Of a DNA stretch of 8,782 nucleotides, positions 4,430 through 8,782 are shown in pieces. Numbering within the stretch: the first letter of the stretch is position 1; each line of letters begins with the position of its first letter. Location: NCBI GenBank assembly GCA_955652655.1, contig CATPCK010000478.1, positions 1 through 8,782 of the forward strand. The letters are read 5' to 3'. The notes beneath the pieces were generated by a model. The model saw only the letters and a program-made list of their open reading frames with translations, did no database searches and had not been told where the DNA came from. This DNA is from an uncultured Ktedonobacteraceae bacterium (GTDB taxonomy: Bacteria > Chloroflexota > Ktedonobacteria > Ktedonobacterales > Ktedonobacteraceae). A program made the translations under genes and the position numbers.

Positions 4430-6159
4430 CTATCTCTTCCCTCCCAATAGTGAGGTGTCAGTCCACGCCGCTCTAGTTCGCGCTGAATTTCTAACAAGCC
4501 AGTATACGTTGGGACGACGAACAAAGTTTCACCAACAGGCGTCTGACGAACCGCACTATCCAATGCTTCGGCAATTCCGTAGTGATGCGAGATTTCTGTG
4601 AGAGGCGGTTGTTGATCCGTTCCTTCAGAAATCATCATATTCCTATTCTTTGCACGACGTTTTTTCCTGGCAGCCAGAGGTGTATCTAGCTTCATAGCTC
4701 GTAGAGGAGCTGTAGTCACCGTAATCATCTCGTCCTGCGCTACCCCCGCGTACTTCAATCGTAGCGCCAGGTCTAATGCCCGGCTGCCGGCTACGACCAG
4801 CGTTGATGTGTGATTGACTGCCTGCTCGAAATCTACATCCCAGATCCAGGAAATATCCCGTCCGTCAGCTATATTATCATTGAGAACAAATAAAACATGC
4901 CGTCGTGTTCCCTCGCTAAAAAGTGTCCGTAATACTTCATTAAACCCTGTTGGGTTTTTTGCCAGGAGCAGACGGAGGGTGCGTCCTTCAATATGTATAC
5001 GTTCGCCGCGTCCAAAAATTGGCTTGAACTGTTCGATGCCCGTAACTATTGGTTCCCAGCCTATCTCCATTGCCTGGGCCACAGTGGCCGCGGCCAGGGC
5101 ATTATAGACGTTATAGATACCTGGTAAAGGAATAACAATCTCCTGCTGCTGTTTGCTCGTTCCTGCCATCAACGAACTGCTGACCTGCATGCGAGTTCGA
5201 TCAAACTCATCGGATTGGACCTTGACTGCTCGTACATCAGGTTGCGGACGCTGGTTTCCACAATGCGTGCAGCGATAATGACCCATATGACTGAAGAAAC
5301 GTAGATCGTAGCTATATTCTCCTCCACACTTTGGACAGGTGCGTGTATCGATAACCTGGTGTCGTTCGTCTGCATGATGCTGTGCCTTTAGATCAAGCGC
5401 GGCATCGTCGATGCCAAAATAGAGTACACGTCCTCCGAACACTTCACCAAGATGAGCGGTGGTAGGATCATCGGCATTCAGGACAAGTATCGTATCGTTT
5501 GAAAGCGTTCCCAGGGCCTGCTGCCAGCGTGCCGCGACACTATCGACCTCGCCATAACGATCAAGCTGGTCGCGAAAAAGGTTGGTAAAAACCACCACGC
5601 GGGTCGGAACAGTCTGTAGTATTTGTGGTATGACGGCTTCATCCACTTCAAGAATGGAGATTGCTCGCCCCTCTCTGCGTAAATGTCCATTGGGAAGGGC
5701 TCGAATGACCAGAGAACTGGCGATCCCACCCATAAGGTTTGAACCTTCTCTGTTGCGCCACACCCGCAGACCTGCGTCACTCAAAACAGCGGCAATAAAA
5801 CCACTTGTTGTCGTCTTGCCGTTCGTACCTGTGACAATGACACTCCCATGTTCCAGTTGCGTTGCCAGGTGGCCAACAATATCTGGATATACCCTTTGAG
5901 CTACCAGGCCTACAATGCTTGTACCTCCACCTAAGTGGAGCCGGCGGCTCAATGCACCCGCTGTTCTGCCCCCCATTACCGCCAACCCGGCGCGCAGCGA
6001 AGTGCCTCGTTTGGAACGAGGTAAACGGCGTTGCACCCTCGCGCCTGCAAGAGGACGTTCAGCAGGGTTTTCGGTGCGGTTCGGGTTCAAAGTACTTTTC
6101 CTCTCTCCCGAGCGTAGACCTGCGCGTCGCAGCTTTGCTGATGGCCTCCGTTTTCGCAT
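4426..6159 (-). CDS. murT: Lipid II isoglutaminyl synthase, Mur-ligase-like subunit MurT
   Basis: MurT is the ATP-dependent partner of GatD and activates the D-Glu carboxylate of lipid II for amidation. The order of parts is: a basic N-terminal extension (1-55), a helical segment (about 56-100), the Mur ligase P-loop GTNGKTTT at 111-118, the central domain with NLFRDQLDRYGE (193-204), and a C4 zinc ribbon with Cys275, Cys278, Cys297 and Cys300. GIYNVYNALAA (347-357) and the MurT C-terminal (DUF1727) signature DGRDISWIWDVDFE (432-445) follow. A Lys/Arg-rich loop (497-508) is inserted in the C-terminal domain. The length of 577 exceeds the usual 430-460 residues, mainly because of the N-terminal extension. 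The start at 6157-6159 is well supported: GGAGGA (6165-6170) lies 5 nt before the ATG. It is the first gene of the murT-gatD-ClpX-type operon and is divergent from topA. Confidence 0.95.
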   Translation of the reverse strand: MRKRRPSAKLRRAGLRSGERKSTLNPNRTENPAERPLAGARVQRRLPRSKRGTSLRAGLAVMGGRTAGALSRRLHLGGGTSIVGLVAQRVYPDIVGHLATQLEHGSVIVTGTNGKTTTSGFIAAVLSDAGLRVWRNREGSNLMGGIASSLVIRALPNGHLRREGRAISILEVDEAVIPQILQTVPTRVVVFTNLFRDQLDRYGEVDSVAARWQQALGTLSNDTILVLNADDPTTAHLGEVFGGRVLYFGIDDAALDLKAQHHADERHQVIDTRTCPKCGGEYSYDLRFFSHMGHYRCTHCGNQRPQPDVRAVKVQSDEFDRTRMQVSSSLMAGTSKQQQEIVIPLPGIYNVYNALAAATVAQAMEIGWEPIVTGIEQFKPIFGRGERIHIEGRTLRLLLAKNPTGFNEVLRTLFSEGTRRHVLFVLNDNIADGRDISWIWDVDFEQAVNHTSTLVVAGSRALDLALRLKYAGVAQDEMITVTTAPLRAMKLDTPLAARKKRRAKNRNMMISEGTDQQPPLTEISHHYGIAEALDSAVRQTPVGETLFVVPTYTGLLEIQRELERRGLTPHYWEGRDS

Positions 6160-6507
6160 ACTGTTCCTCCAAACCAGCGCGTGTATCTTCTATTATTGCT
6201 TGCAGCATAGCATGGGAGGACAAACTGGTCAAGTTTGCTTTACCCAGGGGAATATTCCGCAACAACAAATGGTTTCGTTTCATGAGAATAGATAAATACC
6301 CTATTGACAACATAAGCTATTCTATCCATTGAGATAGCATACTCATAAATTTGAGCCTTGATCCATGCGGGGTTCTTTAATAGGGTGACCGCCAATCGGG
6401 AAGTAGAGTGAACCTACACCCACGCTCCCCTCTCTTTTTTAGAGAGGAAGAACCACATATTGGTTAAGTTGTGTGTCAAGTAAAGAATAAAAGTTCAGGT
6501 ATGATTA
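6160..6507. other. Divergent murT-topA intergenic region
   Basis: This 348-bp gap should contain the promoters of both operons. On the minus strand GATAGAAT gives a candidate -10 (TAGAAT at 6319-6324) about 160 nt before the murT ATG, without a clear -35. On the plus strand a consensus -35 TTGACA (6304-6309) has only CATTGA at the 17-nt spacing, so it is a doubtful promoter. TTGATC (6358-6363) with TAGGGT (6381-6386) at 17 nt is another weak candidate. A 7-bp hairpin lies at 6429-6447. Minus-strand frames starting at ATG 6313 or 6283 run into murT and are not accepted as genes. No RNA gene or riboswitch could be recognised. Confidence 0.5.
6429..6447 (+). repeat. 7-bp hairpin with a T-loop before topA
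   Basis: CCTCTCT (6429-6435) pairs with AGAGAGG (6441-6447) across a loop of five T. It ends 60 nt before the topA start. The loop rather than the flank carries the T run, so it is not a standard terminator. It may be a leader structure of topA mRNA if transcription starts upstream of it. Confidence 0.4.
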
Positions 6508-8782
6508 ATGACAAAGAAACTTGTAATAGTAGAGTCGCCAGCAAAAGCAAAAACCATCGAAAAATTTCTTGGGCGAGATTATGAGGTGCGGGCCTCAATG
6601 GGCCACATCATGGATTTACCCAAAAAGGGACTGGGAGTGAACACGCGCAAAGACTTTGCGCCACAATACGAAATAATTGAGAAAAAAGACAGACTTATCG
6701 ACGATCTGAAGGCTGCCTCTAAACGTGCTGACGAAGTATTCCTTGCTCCAGACCCTGATCGCGAGGGCGAATTTATTGCCTGGTCTCTTAAACAAACGCT
6801 GGGATTGCAACATCCTCATCGCGCGGTCTTCAACGAAATCACCAGGAGCGCCGTGCAGGATGCTATCAATAAACCGCGTGAAATCGACGAAGACCTCTTC
6901 AACGCACAACAGGCTCGTCGCGTCCTGGACCGTCTCGTTGGCTATAAAATCAGCCCATTGCTCTGGCGACGTATCCAATCGGGAACCAGCGCTGGCCGAG
7001 TCCAATCAGTTGCCCTTCGACTCGTCTGTGACCGCGAAACCGAGATTCGCGCCTTCATTCCAGAAGAGTATTGGAGCATCACTGCAACTCTGAGCAAAAA
7101 GCGACAGCAAGAGCGTTTCGAAGCACAATTGATAACCCGCCTCAAAGATATAACAGCTTTTAATAGCCAGGAGGGCACCGCTGGAAGTGAAGAACCAGTT
7201 CCCCAGGCAGCATTAAATGGCAAGGCAGCCATCGCTGAGAAAGGACGCATTAAAATTTCCTCGAAAGAGGAAGCCGACGCCATACTGGCCGACTTAAGAG
7301 GTGCCACCTATACCGTCTTGAAAGTAGAGGAGAAAGAACAGCGCCGCCAACCAAACCCACCCTATACCACCAGTACTATGCAGCAGGAAGCGTCGGTTCG
7401 GCTCTACTTCAAGCCGAAGAGAACCATGAGTCTGGCGCAACAACTCTATGAAGGTATCGAGTTGGGCGAGCGCGGTCAACAGGGTCTTATCACCTATATG
7501 CGTACCGACTCAACGCGCGTCTCTGATGAGGCACAGGCAAAAGTTAAAAGTTACATCGCCTCGGAATACGGGCAGTCCTATGTTGGACAAGGACGTACTA
7601 GTAAGGCTAAAGCCACCACCCAGGATGCCCATGAAGCGATCCGCCCAACCGATGCCACCTTGACTCCGAAGATTGTCAAACCTTACCTCTCTGCAGAGCA
7701 GTTTAAATTGTATGACCTTATCTGGCGGCGCTTTGTCGCCAGTTTTATGACCCCTGCCGTCTTTGATACCGTCCGTGTCGATATCACGGCCGCTCAATAT
7801 GTCTTCAGAGCCAACGGTTCCCGCCTCAAATTCCCTGGGTTCTATGCTGTGTGGCCCCGTGAAGAAGATGAGAAGGTGCTGCCAGCTCTGACTGCGCAAG
7901 AAGTGCTGGACTTGCATGACTTGAAGCCTGAGCAACATTTTACACAACCGCCACCGCGCTATACGGAAGCAAGCTTGATTAAAGAGCTTGAAGAACAGGG
8001 TATAGGTCGGCCCAGTACCTATGTACCCATTATCAGTACCATTCAAGATCGTGGCTACGTTGACCAGGAGCAGCGTCGTTTTATACCAACCTGGCTGGGT
8101 GCTACCGTTAACGAGGTCATGAACAAGCATTTCCCTGATATTGTTGACACCAGTTTTACAGCCGACATGGAAAAGAAACTGGATGATGTCGAGGAAGGAA
8201 GACAATCCTGGACAGAATTCCTGCGCGGCTTCTATGGTGACTTCAAGGTAAGCATGGAAAAAGCCGAAGCCGAGATGAACCGTGTACAAAAACCTGTCGA
8301 AGAAATAGATGAGCTCTGCCCCGACTGTGGCCGTAATCTCGTTATCCGTACTGGCCGCTTTGGTCGCTTCATCTCCTGCTCAGGCTTTCCTGAATGCCAC
8401 TATCGCCGTTCCTTTATGAATAAGACAGGAGCTTTATGTCCCCTATGTAATGGGGATCTGGTAGAACGCAAAACAAAGCAGAAAAAACGCGTTTTCTATG
8501 GATGCAGCAATTATCCTACCTGCAGTTTTGCTATCTGGGAGCGTCCTGTTCCTGATCTCTGTCCTAAGTGCGGCGGACTGATGGTAGTTCCTCGTGTTGG
8601 CCAGGACCCCGTCTGCTATTCAGAGGTCGTCGCAGTACAGCGCACCGCCGAGGAAAAACCACGTCAGGGTGAAAAGACAACGCAGAGGGCTACGCGCAAG
8701 AAAACCATTGTGTCCAAAGCGGATAGTGAACCCGCCTCAGCGGAAACAAAGAGCAGGCGTCGAGCCACAGCGACTACAAAAA
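6508..8782 (+). CDS. topA: DNA topoisomerase I (type IA), 3' end outside the window
   Basis: TopA relaxes negative supercoils by cutting one strand through a 5'-phosphotyrosyl bond. The frame is open from the ATG at 6508 to the window edge (758 codons) with no stop. The TOPRIM domain starts at LVIVESPAKAKTIEKFLG, with Glu9 as the catalytic acid and DPDREGE (82-88) supplying the Mg-binding Asp82, Asp84 and Glu86. The catalytic Tyr330 lies in GLITYMRTDS, followed by QDAHEAIRPT and GIGRPSTY. A polar insert is at about 197-245. C-terminal zinc fingers follow: Cys604/607/624/630 and Cys644/647/666/672 are complete. A third begins CPKCGG (685, 688) and has Cys703 but no fourth Cys. A basic Ser/Thr/Lys-rich tail begins near 712. 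The ribosome binding site is modest (AGG at 6497-6499, 8 nt before the ATG). The ATG at 6501 is out of frame. It is divergent from murT and probably has its own promoter. Confidence 0.97.
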   Translation, partial: MTKKLVIVESPAKAKTIEKFLGRDYEVRASMGHIMDLPKKGLGVNTRKDFAPQYEIIEKKDRLIDDLKAASKRADEVFLAPDPDREGEFIAWSLKQTLGLQHPHRAVFNEITRSAVQDAINKPREIDEDLFNAQQARRVLDRLVGYKISPLLWRRIQSGTSAGRVQSVALRLVCDRETEIRAFIPEEYWSITATLSKKRQQERFEAQLITRLKDITAFNSQEGTAGSEEPVPQAALNGKAAIAEKGRIKISSKEEADAILADLRGATYTVLKVEEKEQRRQPNPPYTTSTMQQEASVRLYFKPKRTMSLAQQLYEGIELGERGQQGLITYMRTDSTRVSDEAQAKVKSYIASEYGQSYVGQGRTSKAKATTQDAHEAIRPTDATLTPKIVKPYLSAEQFKLYDLIWRRFVASFMTPAVFDTVRVDITAAQYVFRANGSRLKFPGFYAVWPREEDEKVLPALTAQEVLDLHDLKPEQHFTQPPPRYTEASLIKELEEQGIGRPSTYVPIISTIQDRGYVDQEQRRFIPTWLGATVNEVMNKHFPDIVDTSFTADMEKKLDDVEEGRQSWTEFLRGFYGDFKVSMEKAEAEMNRVQKPVEEIDELCPDCGRNLVIRTGRFGRFISCSGFPECHYRRSFMNKTGALCPLCNGDLVERKTKQKKRVFYGCSNYPTCSFAIWERPVPDLCPKCGGLMVVPRVGQDPVCYSEVVAVQRTAEEKPRQGEKTTQRATRKKTIVSKADSEPASAETKSRRRATATTK

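Noticed and set aside
5862..6332. Plus-strand open frames of 126 and 156 codons
   Set aside because: Both are antisense to the 5' end of murT. The well-placed GGAGGA site and the conserved MurT motifs favour the minus strand.
7510..8289. 259-codon open frame on the minus strand
   Set aside because: It is entirely antisense to topA, whose conserved motifs continue uninterrupted through it. Its own translation shows no recognisable domain.
1..8782. CRISPR array, tRNA, transposon or defence island
   Set aside because: No regularly spaced repeats, cloverleaf-like sequence, transposase, or known defence gene was seen on either strand.

Overview
The window reads as a chromosomal housekeeping segment from a bacterium. 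The gene content (long-form hibernation factor, NrdR, the MurT/GatD pair, TopA with C-terminal zinc fingers) together with a stand-alone Cys/HGPYW (DUF6788-like) protein and a ClpX-type zinc-finger protein lacking the ATPase suggests Chloroflexota, most likely class Ktedonobacteria. That placement is inferred from gene style, not from a database search. No rRNA, tRNA, CRISPR array, transposase or phage gene was seen, and I found no convincing new defence or mobile system.

Layout. A minus-strand gene begins at 67 and runs off the left edge, with a good sigma-70-type promoter at 155-183. A 383-bp G-rich intergenic region follows. At 451-882 (+) is a small stand-alone cyclic-nucleotide-binding domain protein, convergent with nrdR (995-1462, -) across a 14-bp hairpin. 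Upstream of nrdR on the same strand is a small Cys-rich DUF6788-like protein (1540-1800, -). A 333-bp gap then holds three copies of a 7-bp motif in inverted and direct order, followed by an extended -10 promoter. Next is hpf (2134-2790, +), which ends in a clear terminator. A three-gene minus-strand operon, murT-gatD-ClpX-type zinc-finger protein, occupies 6159 down to 2875. murT and gatD overlap by four bases (TTGA). topA starts divergently at 6508 (+) and is still open at the right edge.

Function. MurT and GatD together amidate the D-glutamate of the lipid II stem peptide in the cytoplasm, so the operon is a cell-wall operon. The third gene sits 19 bp behind gatD and is the least understood member. 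NrdR (control of ribonucleotide reductase genes), HPF (ribosome dimerisation and hibernation) and TopA (relaxing negative supercoils) are separate growth-control or nucleic-acid functions with their own promoters. Several products carry Cys-based zinc sites: NrdR, MurT, the ClpX-type protein, TopA and possibly the DUF6788-like protein.

The points most worth following up are the ClpX-type zinc-finger/unknown-domain protein in the murT-gatD operon, the repeated GAACATT/AATGTTC sites at 1875-1926, the basic N-terminal extension of MurT with its strong ribosome binding site, and the degenerate third zinc finger of TopA.
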